Counted from the stretch's first letter, positions 44,368 to 53,145 are shown. The stretch: DNA of 64,000 bases from Leadbetterella sp964423865 (GCA_964423865.1 CAYRGN010000003.1:62001-126000); one strand, 5' to 3'. Made by a program: numbers and translations. Notes: generated by a model from the sequence alone, not told the origin.

Positions 44368-45534
44368 TTAATCAAGATCTGTCCAGAAATCAGGTTGGTT
44401 CAGTGAGCCTATCAGAGAACAGTCGGTGCATCTCCGGGTAGTAAACGCGTAATGGGTAGGAAAAGGACTGGCCTCATTCCTGAAAAGTTCGTAGATCGGA
44501 ATGTAGGCCGGCGTGCCTGCGAATAACGCGGGCGCTCCCGCTACAGACACTTCCTGGGCTTCACAACCCGAGTAAAAAGGAATAGATACCACCCAGGGGT
44601 CCGGAAAATCAAACGCGTCATAATAAATTCTCTTCTGCGTGGGCAGGGAGGCCTCTATCATGGCAATCACCGGTTCAGAAGGATTGGCGATATTGCGGAC
44701 ATTTCCTTTGAGCTCAGAAGGCATGGAGCCGAATATATCGCCCACAGATTCCGAGTTTTTTCTCAGGATACTCCAGAAAAGGTAGGCTTCCTTGCTGATA
44801 TTAAACTGTTTGACCAGGATAGAATAGCGGATCATCAGTTTATCGGACAGGTTAGGGATAAACCGCACCATTTGCCGGGATACGGTATTGTTAGAGAGGT
44901 TCTCCGTAGTACCCACCAGGATTTCTGCCGAGTTTTCGTGCTGAAAACAGACCGAAATATTTTCTTCCGGCGTACGGTATCTGACACTGCCGGAAAACGG
45001 ATCATAAATGAAAGAACTGCGGTAACGGGCAGAGAACTTCCAGGTTTCTTCGCACTCCCAGCGGTAGTACCGCGCGTTTTCATCGGAGTTGACAGAACTC
45101 ACGTAGATTTCCATGCCCAGGTCTGTTCTCTTATAATCAATTTCGGAAATCTCAGAAGTAGCGTAGGGGGTCACCCAGTCTGAAAGGTATTCTTTTCCGG
45201 AGATCACCGCCCGCAAGCGGTACCGGGTATTCATGCTTAGCGCCGGATGGGAGACCGTATAACTCCCTGCCTCCGTAGAAAAAGAGCTGGTGTAACTTTC
45301 ATTATTTTCCGATTCTATCGCCAGGGTTGCCCCCCGGGCGGGCCGCGTGCTTTCTTCTACGTTCAGGGGTACCGTATAGCTGAGTTTGAAACGGGAGTTG
45401 CCGCTCATATCAATGAAACCGTCGATGATTAGGATAGGGGTGCTGTCGTCCGGTTCATAATCCGGCGCGTAAGGTTCTTCGCAAGACCAGAACAACAGGG
45501 GGATGGCCAGGAATAATTTTGTAAGCGATCGCAT
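44368..45534 (-). CDS. DUF4249 lipoprotein
   Basis: A 388-residue lipoprotein (lipobox LLFWSC, Cys18) with a beta-rich body and the DUF4249 C-terminal hallmark RCTDCSLIGSLNQPDFW. In Bacteroidota DUF4249 proteins are usually encoded next to a TonB-dependent receptor, as here: the start codon overlaps the receptor stop codon by one base (TAATG). A role as surface or periplasmic partner of the receptor is likely by this pairing, but no ligand is known. Confidence 0.9.
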   Translation of the reverse strand: MRSLTKLFLAIPLLFWSCEEPYAPDYEPDDSTPILIIDGFIDMSGNSRFKLSYTVPLNVEESTRPARGATLAIESENNESYTSSFSTEAGSYTVSHPALSMNTRYRLRAVISGKEYLSDWVTPYATSEISEIDYKRTDLGMEIYVSSVNSDENARYYRWECEETWKFSARYRSSFIYDPFSGSVRYRTPEENISVCFQHENSAEILVGTTENLSNNTVSRQMVRFIPNLSDKLMIRYSILVKQFNISKEAYLFWSILRKNSESVGDIFGSMPSELKGNVRNIANPSEPVIAMIEASLPTQKRIYYDAFDFPDPWVVSIPFYSGCEAQEVSVAGAPALFAGTPAYIPIYELFRNEASPFPTHYAFTTRRCTDCSLIGSLNQPDFWTDLD

Positions 45535-48269
45535 TAAAATCTGAAGTTATAGGTGAGGAATGGGATCTGGTGCCCGAAAACCGACAGCATATAGCCTTTG
45601 ATCTTGCCTTCTTCGGATACATAATATACGGAGAAAGGATTTTTCCGGCCCGTGACATTGTACACACCCACCGTCCACGAGCTATGCGCCAGCTTTTTGA
45701 TCTTGTGATTTCCTTCAATATTCATGGAAAGGTCTATCCTGAAAAAATCGGGAACCCGGTATTTGTTCCGGTCGGAATAAAACACTCTTTCCGAACCTGC
45801 GAACTCATACTTGGCTACGGGCAGGGTAATGGGCCGCCCCGTGCTGTAGGTGGTATTCATGGAAAAACTGTAGCGGTGCGTAAAACGGTAGTTCCCCACC
45901 ATAGTGAGATTATGCGGTTTGTCAAAATTGCTGTTGTAATACTCCCCGTTATTGATGGTTTCGTCTCCCGTGGTTCTCTGCTCTACTTTCGAGAGCGTAT
46001 AGCTGATCCATCCGTTCAGTTTGCCCGTACTTTTCTTGGCCATGAGTTCCACACCGTAGGCTCGGGCTTCGGTTCCCAGTACATCGGTTTCTATGGTTTC
46101 GTTCATGAGCAATACGGCGCCGCTTTTATAATCCAGGTAATTGTGGATACGTTTATAGTACACCTCCACAGAAGTTTCTACCCGGCTGGAGGCCATGTTC
46201 CGGTAGTAGCCCAGGCTGACCTGGTCACCAAACTGGGGCTTGATGTGCGGGTCGCTGAGTTTCCATGAATCGGTAGGCGTGGCTGCGGTGGTATTCGACA
46301 ACATGTGAATAAACTGGCGGAGGGAGTTGTAGCCCAGCTTGACAGAACTTTGGTTGGAAAAGGCATACCTGAGCCCTAACCTGAACTCCGGCCCGTGGTA
46401 GGTTTTAATATTTTTAGCCTTGCCGTAATCAATGGTCTCTTCCAGGGTTTCCGTACTCTTGGGAAGGCCGTCGATATAATAATTTACACTCCTTGGCCCC
46501 AGGTAATGGTAAAAAGCGTAGCGGATGCCGCCGTCTATACTGAGGGCGTCATTCACCATGAATACATCGGAAATATAGAGGGAAGACTCCAGGGCCTGTT
46601 CGTTGGCGAGAGAGCGGGCGGTGATAATCGACTCCCCGGCGGCCGGCAGAACGCTACCGGGTTGGATACCGTACAGCACCGATTGCAGTCCGTAATTGAG
46701 TTTGTGTCTTTCGTGAGGCTGATGGTATACGTCTGCTTTTAAGAACGACTGACGGATACCGTATTGCATATCGTAAGCATTGACCGGGTTGTTTCGGTCG
46801 GCAATGGTAAACCCGTACTGATCATGCCCCAGGGTGAGGATACTGTGGATATTGCCGTTGTATATCCGCTTCCATTTTCCGTTCAGGTTTGCGTTGCGGT
46901 AGCCGTAGGTAATTCCGTTCTGGAAGGTAAACTGATCCCGGCTGGCGTACCCGGTCAGGTAAAATGCGTCTTTGTCGTTCGCGTAGTGACTTATCTGCCC
47001 GTTAATATCGTAAAAGGAAGCGCTGCTGTTGCGGTAGGAATCGTCCGGAATCACTTGCAGAAGCCAGTCGGAATAGGTACTCCTGGCCCCCACCAGGAAC
47101 TGGGTTTTTTCCCCTATGGGGCCATCCAGGGAGACCCGGCCTGTGAGGAGGCCAATGCCCCCTGCTCCGGATAGTTTATTCCGGTTTCCCTCTTTTCCTG
47201 CTACATCCAGCACCGAGGAAAGGCGGCCGCCAAAACGGGCGGGAATACTGCTTTTGTACAGTTCCACCTGGTTCACGGCATCGGGGTTAAAGGAAGAAAA
47301 CAGTCCGAAAAAGTGGGAAGGGTTGAAGATGGTGGCGTCATTGAAAAGCACCAGGTTCTGATCGGTGGCACCGCCCCTTACATTAAAACCGTTGGCGGCT
47401 TCTCCCACCGTTTGTACGCCCGGCAGGGTCAGGATCACGCTGATCACATCGGCCTCTCCAAAAACGGCCGGGGTTTGTTTGATGGTTTTTATACTCAGTT
47501 TTTCCAGGCCCATCTGCATTCTTTTGACCTGGTTTCCGCGTTCGCCCGCTACCACCACCTCGTTCAGGGTAAACACCTGGTCGGTCATTTCAATGTCGAG
47601 GCGGCCGCTCCCGTACATCACCAGCTGCCGGCGGGTGTCACGCAAGCCTATGCTCGTAATCAAGAGTACGGCGCGTTCTTCCGGTACAATGATAGAATAA
47701 TACCCGTGCTGATCGGTTTGTACCGCGGATGCTTTCCCCAGGATACTCACGGTAGCGGAGCCGATGGGTCCGCCTGTATTTTTGCTTCGGATATAGCCTG
47801 AGAGCGTTTTGTCTCCCTTTGCAGGGCGGTCTTTGTTTCCGATCTCAAAGATCCGGTTCTCAATGGAGATGTCTTCGGGCTGGGCCTCCAGGAAATCCTG
47901 GATCACTACCTCAGGTACCGCCGGTGCGGAGGTGGACTTCTTGCCGTGGATCTCCCGGAACTCGGTTAGGATAAAGGCATCGCGCGTGATGTAAATCTTT
48001 TTTCGGGGATCTGTAGCAAACCTGAAATTCAAAGGATGCAGGAGGTCGGCAAGTACCTGGCTCAGGGCTTTATCCGTGGCCGAATAGGTCAACAGGAGGC
48101 TGTCGGTATCCGCAGGCTGGTAGTAAAATGTATAGGGCGTCTGTCTTTCCAGGGTCTGGATAAGTTCAGCAAATGGCGTGGAGGAAAGACGAAGGCTGAC
48201 CGGGTCATTCTGGGCCAGCGCCTTTGCCGAAAAAAAGAGGGCCAGCCATACAAAACAGGTTTTCTTCAT
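45534..48269 (-). CDS. TonB-dependent receptor with STN domain
   Basis: A 911-residue outer-membrane protein. A signal peptide (1-19) is followed by an STN (secretin/TonB N-terminal) domain (about 23-100), a carboxypeptidase-like domain (about 155-235; LSGYIRSKNTGGPIGSATV), a plug (about 255-370; GFNVRGGATDQNLVLFNDATIF) and a barrel ending in LTYNFRF. STN domains often signal through an anti-sigma factor (FecR), but no sigma/anti-sigma pair is adjacent. It is the second gene of the operon and follows the unknown 217-residue protein by 25 bp. Confidence 0.92.
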   Translation of the reverse strand: MKKTCFVWLALFFSAKALAQNDPVSLRLSSTPFAELIQTLERQTPYTFYYQPADTDSLLLTYSATDKALSQVLADLLHPLNFRFATDPRKKIYITRDAFILTEFREIHGKKSTSAPAVPEVVIQDFLEAQPEDISIENRIFEIGNKDRPAKGDKTLSGYIRSKNTGGPIGSATVSILGKASAVQTDQHGYYSIIVPEERAVLLITSIGLRDTRRQLVMYGSGRLDIEMTDQVFTLNEVVVAGERGNQVKRMQMGLEKLSIKTIKQTPAVFGEADVISVILTLPGVQTVGEAANGFNVRGGATDQNLVLFNDATIFNPSHFFGLFSSFNPDAVNQVELYKSSIPARFGGRLSSVLDVAGKEGNRNKLSGAGGIGLLTGRVSLDGPIGEKTQFLVGARSTYSDWLLQVIPDDSYRNSSASFYDINGQISHYANDKDAFYLTGYASRDQFTFQNGITYGYRNANLNGKWKRIYNGNIHSILTLGHDQYGFTIADRNNPVNAYDMQYGIRQSFLKADVYHQPHERHKLNYGLQSVLYGIQPGSVLPAAGESIITARSLANEQALESSLYISDVFMVNDALSIDGGIRYAFYHYLGPRSVNYYIDGLPKSTETLEETIDYGKAKNIKTYHGPEFRLGLRYAFSNQSSVKLGYNSLRQFIHMLSNTTAATPTDSWKLSDPHIKPQFGDQVSLGYYRNMASSRVETSVEVYYKRIHNYLDYKSGAVLLMNETIETDVLGTEARAYGVELMAKKSTGKLNGWISYTLSKVEQRTTGDETINNGEYYNSNFDKPHNLTMVGNYRFTHRYSFSMNTTYSTGRPITLPVAKYEFAGSERVFYSDRNKYRVPDFFRIDLSMNIEGNHKIKKLAHSSWTVGVYNVTGRKNPFSVYYVSEEGKIKGYMLSVFGHQIPFLTYNFRF

Positions 48270-48294
48270 AAGTAATTGAGGCCGGTTCCGGGTT

Positions 48295-48948
48295 TCAGTG
48301 CCGGGTCATTTGATTCAGGTAGTCGAGAGCGAGGGCGATGTTTCCCTGAAAGTCTTCGCGGTTTCCCTGAGTTTGTAATAACTTTTTTAAGCCTTTTTTA
48401 TATTGTTTGTTGATAGAAAATAAATTCCGGTTGTTTCGAAGCGGCACAAACAGGTCAGAAGCGGGTGTTTTCATAAAATATTCCACCGTTTCAAAATAAT
48501 AGCGTTTTTCATTGACGCTTCGGGGGTCTTTTACGCCTTTCTTGTACCGGGCTACACTCTTATAGTCGGGGGAATTAAAAACCTGGAGGTAGAAGCCGTC
48601 TGACAGTCCGGTAGCCGATTCTTTGAGATTGACCACGGTATCTTTGCCGATGGTGAAAAAATCAACCAACTCTTTGACCACAATCATATTGGTCAGTTCC
48701 CCTTCCCGTGTGGTCACCAGCTGGTCGTACCGGATATCGTAAAGCAGGGGAATACCGGTGTAAAGTACCTTGTCAAAAAGGAGGGAATTGTGGTCTGAAT
48801 TTTCGGTATCCTTAAAAAAGGGTGTGCCGGAAATCAGGGCAGGAATAATCACATACTCTCTTCCGTCATAAATCTTGGAGTGGGTGGTTTGCGCGCTTGC
48901 ACTCGTCCATAAAAACAGGCAAAGCAAACCTCCGGATAGCTTTCTCAT
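48295..48948 (-). CDS. Exported protein of unknown function, first gene of the DUF4249 operon
   Basis: A 217-residue protein starting at ATG 48948 (MRKLSGG); signal peptide residues 1-19 (SASAQ). I recognise no family. The body has mixed strands and helices (SKIYDGREYVIIPALISG near the start) and a basic helical C-terminus. Being first in the operon, just before the STN-type receptor, it may be a periplasmic or lumenal accessory of that receptor. A structured leader lies directly upstream (48986-49032). Confidence 0.7.
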   Translation of the reverse strand: MRKLSGGLLCLFLWTSASAQTTHSKIYDGREYVIIPALISGTPFFKDTENSDHNSLLFDKVLYTGIPLLYDIRYDQLVTTREGELTNMIVVKELVDFFTIGKDTVVNLKESATGLSDGFYLQVFNSPDYKSVARYKKGVKDPRSVNEKRYYFETVEYFMKTPASDLFVPLRNNRNLFSINKQYKKGLKKLLQTQGNREDFQGNIALALDYLNQMTRH

Positions 48949-48985
48949 CAATCTTAAATAAGCGGCGTACCGCGTTTATTCTTTG

Positions 48986-49032
48986 GTGGGAGACTAACCC
49001 CTGGTGCGAATGCCGGTCCGTCTTTCTCCCAC
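48986..49032 (-). promoter_or_regulatory. Inverted repeat in the 5' leader of the DUF4249 operon
   Basis: GTGGGAGA (48986-48993) and TCTCCCAC (49025-49032) are a perfect 8-bp inverted repeat closing a 31-base loop, 38 bp upstream of the first gene of the operon. TATATTTA further upstream could be its -7 box, so the repeat would be transcribed. Its function is unknown. Confidence 0.45.
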
Positions 49033-49141
49033 ACTAACTGTAAAAATCTCCACGCTGACATCTGCCGGCTAGGAATGACAAGCCGATAGGGCCTGTAAAT
49101 ATAGCATTTCTCTTTGATGAAAAGGTAATCTTTCAGGAAAA

Positions 49142-49176
49142 GTTTAGTTCCGGGTGCCTGTGCCCCGGAACTAAAC
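49142..49176 (-). terminator. Terminator of the DUF4625/TonB operon
   Basis: A 13-bp perfect stem (GTTTAGTTCCGGG with its complement) and short loop start a few bases past the stop of the 127-residue DUF4625 gene. On the minus strand it is followed by TTTTCC. Confidence 0.8.
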
Positions 49177-49179
49177 GGG

Positions 49180-49563
49180 TTAGTCGGTAATCTCCAGGTC
49201 CGACTCCACCTCGGTGGTTTGTCCTTTCTGGTCTGTCACGGAGATATGGATATGATAATGCCCGGTGGGGGTATGGGCAGGTATATCAATATGGGTATGT
49301 ATTTCCCCGTTTTTCTTTCCTGCCAGGTCAGGGAACTCTATTTCAAGTTCCCAGTCGGAACCGTGAATGTGGAGTTCCGCTTCGCGGATAGTTCCCTTGG
49401 CCATTACCTGGGCTTCCACGTGGAGGTCGCTGCCCCGCACTACCGTTTTGCTGTTTCCATGCCCTATTTCCACATCGGAAATCACCGGTTTGGGGGTTAT
49501 GTCTTCGTCTTTGCAGGAAATCAACAGCCATACGGCAAATAATACTATAGTTATATTTTTCAT
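49180..49563 (-). CDS. DUF4625 lipoprotein (127 aa)
   Basis: A small lipoprotein (lipobox LLISC, Cys17) with a single beta-sandwich DUF4625 domain. It is rich in His in the strands, for example HIHGSDWELEIEF, HTHIDIPAHTP and GHYHIHISVTD, which is suggestive of metal binding. It lies 5 bp downstream of a second, longer DUF4625 gene and closes a group that starts with a TonB receptor. A role in binding the receptor's metal or ligand at the cell surface is inferred from this context only. Confidence 0.85.
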   Translation of the reverse strand: MKNITIVLFAVWLLISCKDEDITPKPVISDVEIGHGNSKTVVRGSDLHVEAQVMAKGTIREAELHIHGSDWELEIEFPDLAGKKNGEIHTHIDIPAHTPTGHYHIHISVTDQKGQTTEVESDLEITD

Positions 49564-49568
49564 CTGAG

Positions 49569-50021
49569 TTATTTGATTTTGATACTCATTGTTTTGATGG
49601 TCTGCCAGCCGGTTTTGTCCGTCACATCTACCCGGAAATGATAGTCGCCCGTATCCACGTCTTCCGGAATAGACACCGGTACCTCCGCGGTGTACGTGGT
49701 CAACCCCGCCGGTATGGTATGGGGTTGCACCAGCAGAAAGGGCCTGACCGGATCTTTTGGGTCTTCTTCCTCACATTCCTCTCCCGTGGTAGAATGGTTA
49801 TGGTGATCAAAATTATGGTGGATGTCGAAGTTAAACGACCCCAGTTCGCGGTTATCGGAAAAGGTGACCACGAACGTGTGTGTTTTCCCTCTTTCCAGCT
49901 CCGTACAAGGTTGAGGAAACAATCCTGTGGTGCTGATCACCGGGTAGGTAGTATCAATTTTGGGTTCATTGGAGTCGCATGCCGGAAGCAGCGCCACCAA
50001 AAACAATATGTATTTTTTCAT
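49569..50021 (-). CDS. DUF4625 lipoprotein (150 aa)
   Basis: A 150-residue lipoprotein (lipobox LLPAC, Cys15) of the DUF4625 type. A His/Glu-rich loop (FDIHHNFDHHNHSTTGEECEE) is inserted in the middle and has strong metal-ligand character. The ending GDYHFRVDVTDKTGWQ parallels GHYHIHISVTDQKGQT of the downstream 127-residue paralogue, so the pair looks like an old tandem duplication. Function is unknown; metal binding is inferred. Confidence 0.87.
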   Translation of the reverse strand: MKKYILFLVALLPACDSNEPKIDTTYPVISTTGLFPQPCTELERGKTHTFVVTFSDNRELGSFNFDIHHNFDHHNHSTTGEECEEEDPKDPVRPFLLVQPHTIPAGLTTYTAEVPVSIPEDVDTGDYHFRVDVTDKTGWQTIKTMSIKIK

Positions 50022-50035
50022 TGTTTTATTTTTTA

Positions 50036-50075
50036 GCTATTAGCCTTCAGCTATCAGCTATGAGCTTTATAGGTC
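50036..50075. repeat. 7-bp repeat array (AGCYNTN family)
   Basis: Heptamers AGCTATT, AGCCTTC, AGCTATC, AGCTATG, AGC lie at the upstream side of the 150-residue DUF4625 gene. The remaining 100 bp of the gap to the small HxCxxCxxH protein show nothing else clear. Confidence 0.7.
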
Positions 50076-50176
50076 GGTAGGCCGCTCATGGCTCTTTTTT
50101 AGCTTTGAGAAATGGCCATAGACGGTAATTTCCCGCATGTATTCCATTCCATGGATAGCAGGCTCACCGTTTTGTA

Positions 50177-50533
50177 TCAGGAAGTAGCAAAAAATGGCGG
50201 TCCGCGCAGTCCCAAACGATGAACGGGTTTGAGGGAGACCCGGGTTTCCCGGTAAGTGTGTAGGGCTACAGGCGGCAGAGTCTCTGCCACAAAGCGAAAG
50301 GTTTCCGGGAAAGTATACGAAAATTGATGAATTTCACAGAGGGTACATACGTGTGCTTCGCCGGCTTTGACGTGGGAATCCGGGTGCATAAACAGGCCGT
50401 GTACCGATATCCAGATCAGCCCGGTGGTGGCCAGGAGCGCCAGAGGTTTCGATATGTGCGCAAGCCTAGATAGCAAAGCTGAACGGTATTTTAAGATGGA
50501 CCGTGATGTTCCTGCCGGTTTCGGGGAGGTCAA
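50177..50533 (-). CDS. Small membrane protein with an H-x-C-x2-C-x2-H motif
   Basis: Up to 118 residues if started at ATG 50533, which overlaps the TonB receptor gene by 68 bp; TTG 50476 (11-bp overlap) gives a more natural protein beginning MLSRLAHISKPL. One hydrophobic segment (LALLATTGLIWISVHGLF) is followed by GEAHVCTLCEIHQ, a compact set of Cys and His ligands. It recalls the small DUF2946-type proteins encoded beside metal-related TonB receptors in Proteobacteria, though similarity is only in layout. It sits between the receptor and two His-rich lipoproteins. Confidence 0.65.
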   Translation of the reverse strand: MTSPKPAGTSRSILKYRSALLSRLAHISKPLALLATTGLIWISVHGLFMHPDSHVKAGEAHVCTLCEIHQFSYTFPETFRFVAETLPPVALHTYRETRVSLKPVHRLGLRGPPFFATS

Positions 50534-52817
50534 TCAGGCGGTAAAAACTGGTATGGTTCAGGTAGCGGGTGTCCATGAGGTTATTGATCTGGAGGCTAAG
50601 GCTCCAGGGACGACCTCCCACCGGGAATTCCGTACCCGCTGAAAGGCCCCACAGGGTGTAGGCGGGGGTTACTTTCTCCGGTGGCACAATGCGGGCCTGC
50701 TTCAGGGCATGCCGGATATTTACCGTAAGGTAGCTTTTCCCCGGTTGCCAGGTCAAACTTCCCAAACCGGAGGGCGGGGGAGAAAAAGGCAGGTTAAACC
50801 CGGTTTTATCTCCCGAAAGCTGGCGGTTATAGAGATAGTCGCCGTTGACTTCGGCAGACCAGCTTTTCCCGAAACGATACCGGATCAGGGCTTCGGCCCC
50901 GTAGCGCATTACCCGGCTTTGGCGGTATTCAAAAACCTGGTTGCCGGCCCCGTACAGGTAGTCGTGCCCGGCAGTAGGGTTCAGGTAAATATAATTGGGA
51001 AAATAATTGTAAAAAGGGGTAAATTCGATCTCCAGCGCTTCCGTTTTCCGGAAAAAGCCCAGGTCTGCCTGGTACGATCTTTCGGGCGACAAGTCACTGT
51101 TCCCTTTTTCGTAACGGAAATAGTGATAATTTACCCCGTTGGCGGCCAGTTCTTTGGCCAGGGGCATACGGAAACTGGTGCCGAGGTTAAATTTGATTTC
51201 GGTTTTTCCCAGGGTGCGGTTCGTACCAAGGCTCCAGTTCAGGGTATGGAAAGTGCGGCTGATCTCCTCTGCCCGCACAAGAGGCGTGTTACTTCCCTCC
51301 GGTTCTGAAGAAAACCAGTCGGTGTATTCCCGTATACCGATATTCCCGAAATCATAGCGCAGGGCCGCGTGAATCAGGGTCTGGCTTTCGATTTTCCATT
51401 TGTCGTAGGCGAAAAGTCCCGCCTGGTGCTGGGCATACGCAGGGATCAGGAACCCCCATCCGCCGATCTCATTTTCCTGGTATTCATAATTTCCCCCGAA
51501 GGTAAGTTCATGGGCTCCACCCGTCATTTTATCCCGGAGGTTCACGGAAAGCACGTCCTTGTTGTACAGTCTTTCCAGTTCCGAATCTCCGTCCAGGGGG
51601 TAGGCGGGGGGCATAAAGCCGTGGCTGACATACGGGCTTTTTTCTTTACGGAGGTTCCGCTGGTAGCCCGCGTCCAGGGTCACTTCGTGGCGCCCCTGAG
51701 TGATGACCGTATTGCTCAATACTTTGAAATGGTTTACCTGCTGGCGGGGGAGTTGTATGTCGCGGTGGGAAGCGTCATGGAGTTCGCTATTGACCCGTCG
51801 GGGTTCCAGGCCGTGGGCGTTCGCGAAGAAGCCGCTTTCGGCAAAAACATTGCTGAAGTGGAGGCGGGTCTGGTATTTTTCCGTGATGCGGCCTACGGTG
51901 AGGTGGAAATTTCTTTCTTTCCCGGCGGAGTTTCGCACGTACCCGCCCGGCAACTGCACTTCATAATCGTATACGTACACCCGTTCGGTGGGTACGCGGT
52001 AGTCGCCGTAGTCGCGGAAAGTAGCCCGGGCATCGGCATACCAGGCGTGTTGGCGCACATTGAAATTCAGGGAATTGCTGAAAGCGTTGCTGTTGCTCAT
52101 GTAGGCGCTGTTCAGCGTGAGGTTCATGCTGTGCAGGGCGGGGGGCAGATGAGGGTTTACCCGGATGATACCGCTGATGGCGTCGGAACCGTAGAGGTAG
52201 GAGGCCGCTCCTTTCAGGATCTCTACTGACCCCGCAGCGAACTGGTCGATTTCCAGGCCGTGGTCGGCGCCCCACTGCTGTCCTTCGTGCTTTACGCCCC
52301 CGTCTACCACCATCACCTGGTTAAATCCGAGGCCCCGTATCTGGGGTTTCGACTGCCCGGAGCCTATGGCCATGGCGTTCACACCGGGTACTTTTTCCAG
52401 GGTCTGCATCAGGCTTCCGCCCAGGTTTTTACGGATAAAATCGGAATTGACCACCTCCACGTTCAGGGCATTGTCTTTCCGGGCCTTTTCGCGGCGGTTG
52501 TTCGATACCGTTACTTCCCTCAGCTCGTAGATGCTCTCTTCCAGCAGGATGTCGTTCAGGGTGGTATCCGAGGCGACTTCCACCTGTAGCAGAAAAGGTT
52601 TGTACTGGGTGTGGGTGATCAGCAGCTTATAGGTGCCGGGCACGAGGGGAGAAAAGCGGAATTCCCCCTGGCGGTCGGTGGTGCGGTGCAGGGAGTCGTT
52701 CAGCACCACCACTGCGTTCGGTACGCCGCTTTTAAAATGCACTACCCTTCCCTTCAACCCCTGCCCGGAAGCGGAGGAGAAAGCAAAGAGTAAGAAAATC
52801 CAGCGTATCCTTTTCAT
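50466..52817 (-). CDS. TonB-dependent receptor, candidate metal uptake
   Basis: A 783-residue receptor. A signal peptide (1-18) is followed by a carboxypeptidase-like domain (about 20-100), a plug (about 110-220; PQIRGLGFNQVMVVDGGVKHEGQQWGADHG is split over this region) and a barrel ending in VHLKIPFSFAI. The plug has the simple form seen in metal and siderophore receptors rather than SusC. No SusD is present. Neighbours are a small Cys/His membrane protein and two His-rich DUF4625 lipoproteins. Its promoter carries two palindromes covering the -33 and -7 regions, as expected of a Fur-family-repressed gene. Zinc or copper is a reasonable guess. Confidence 0.85.
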   Translation of the reverse strand: MKRIRWIFLLFAFSSASGQGLKGRVVHFKSGVPNAVVVLNDSLHRTTDRQGEFRFSPLVPGTYKLLITHTQYKPFLLQVEVASDTTLNDILLEESIYELREVTVSNNRREKARKDNALNVEVVNSDFIRKNLGGSLMQTLEKVPGVNAMAIGSGQSKPQIRGLGFNQVMVVDGGVKHEGQQWGADHGLEIDQFAAGSVEILKGAASYLYGSDAISGIIRVNPHLPPALHSMNLTLNSAYMSNSNAFSNSLNFNVRQHAWYADARATFRDYGDYRVPTERVYVYDYEVQLPGGYVRNSAGKERNFHLTVGRITEKYQTRLHFSNVFAESGFFANAHGLEPRRVNSELHDASHRDIQLPRQQVNHFKVLSNTVITQGRHEVTLDAGYQRNLRKEKSPYVSHGFMPPAYPLDGDSELERLYNKDVLSVNLRDKMTGGAHELTFGGNYEYQENEIGGWGFLIPAYAQHQAGLFAYDKWKIESQTLIHAALRYDFGNIGIREYTDWFSSEPEGSNTPLVRAEEISRTFHTLNWSLGTNRTLGKTEIKFNLGTSFRMPLAKELAANGVNYHYFRYEKGNSDLSPERSYQADLGFFRKTEALEIEFTPFYNYFPNYIYLNPTAGHDYLYGAGNQVFEYRQSRVMRYGAEALIRYRFGKSWSAEVNGDYLYNRQLSGDKTGFNLPFSPPPSGLGSLTWQPGKSYLTVNIRHALKQARIVPPEKVTPAYTLWGLSAGTEFPVGGRPWSLSLQINNLMDTRYLNHTSFYRLIDLPETGRNITVHLKIPFSFAI

Positions 52818-52827
52818 ATTTTGTTTT

Positions 52828-53003
52828 TAGCTGTCAGCCTTCAGCTATCAGCCTTCAGCTGTGAGCCTTGAGCTATGAGCTTGGCGGAAGGCCGCCCCAC
52901 TTCGCATATTCATCACAAATTGCCGTACCTAACATCTAATTTCTAACAGCTCGTAGCTGACAGCTGATAGCTGAAGGCTGATAGCTCACAGCTCATAGCT
53001 CAC
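52828..53003. repeat. Pair of inverted 7-bp repeat arrays before the metal receptor gene
   Basis: The left array runs as AGCTGTC, AGCCTTC, AGCTATC, AGCCTTC, AGCTGTG, AGCCTTG, AGCTATG from 52830 to about 52880. The inverted partner covers about 52948-53003. The core holds GGCGGAAGGCCGCCCC, whose reverse complement occurs in the core of the 59.8-kb array. The whole element lies in the receptor's 5' leader. Confidence 0.8.
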
Positions 53004-53015
53004 TCACGAATAAAA

Positions 53016-53030
53016 TGCAATAACGTTGCA
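53016..53030. promoter_or_regulatory. Operator palindrome TGCAA-N5-TTGCA, proximal copy
   Basis: TGCAA-TAACG-TTGCA, partly overlapping and just downstream of the -7 element of the receptor promoter. A repressor bound here would block the transcription start. Confidence 0.7.
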
Positions 53031-53058
53031 AAAGTAGTAAAATTATCAAGTGCAACAA
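53029..53058 (-). promoter_or_regulatory. Promoter of the metal receptor operon
   Basis: On the minus strand a TTG (53056-53058) is followed after 19 bp by TACTTTTG (53029-53036), a full Bacteroidota -33/-7 pair. Both elements touch the two TGCAA-N5-TTGCA palindromes. Confidence 0.75.
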
Positions 53059-53065
53059 TGTTGCA
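53051..53065. promoter_or_regulatory. Operator palindrome TGCAAC-N3-GTTGCA, distal copy
   Basis: A 15-bp palindrome covering the -33 element of the receptor promoter, with its start 35 bp from that of the proximal copy. The form fits a Fur-family (possibly Zur) operator; that identity is inferred. Confidence 0.7.
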
Positions 53066-53145
53066 AAGGAGTTATTTCATGTATTTTCTTCCTTAGTATC
53101 GACCGTTTGCCTAATTTTGAAGATCAAGCCAAATCAGAAAGCAGG

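Noticed and set aside
53050..53145. N-terminal extension of ArgB from GTG 53050
   Set aside because: The extension would be translated from the operator palindrome and adds 32 residues (several Cys) absent from the ArgB family.
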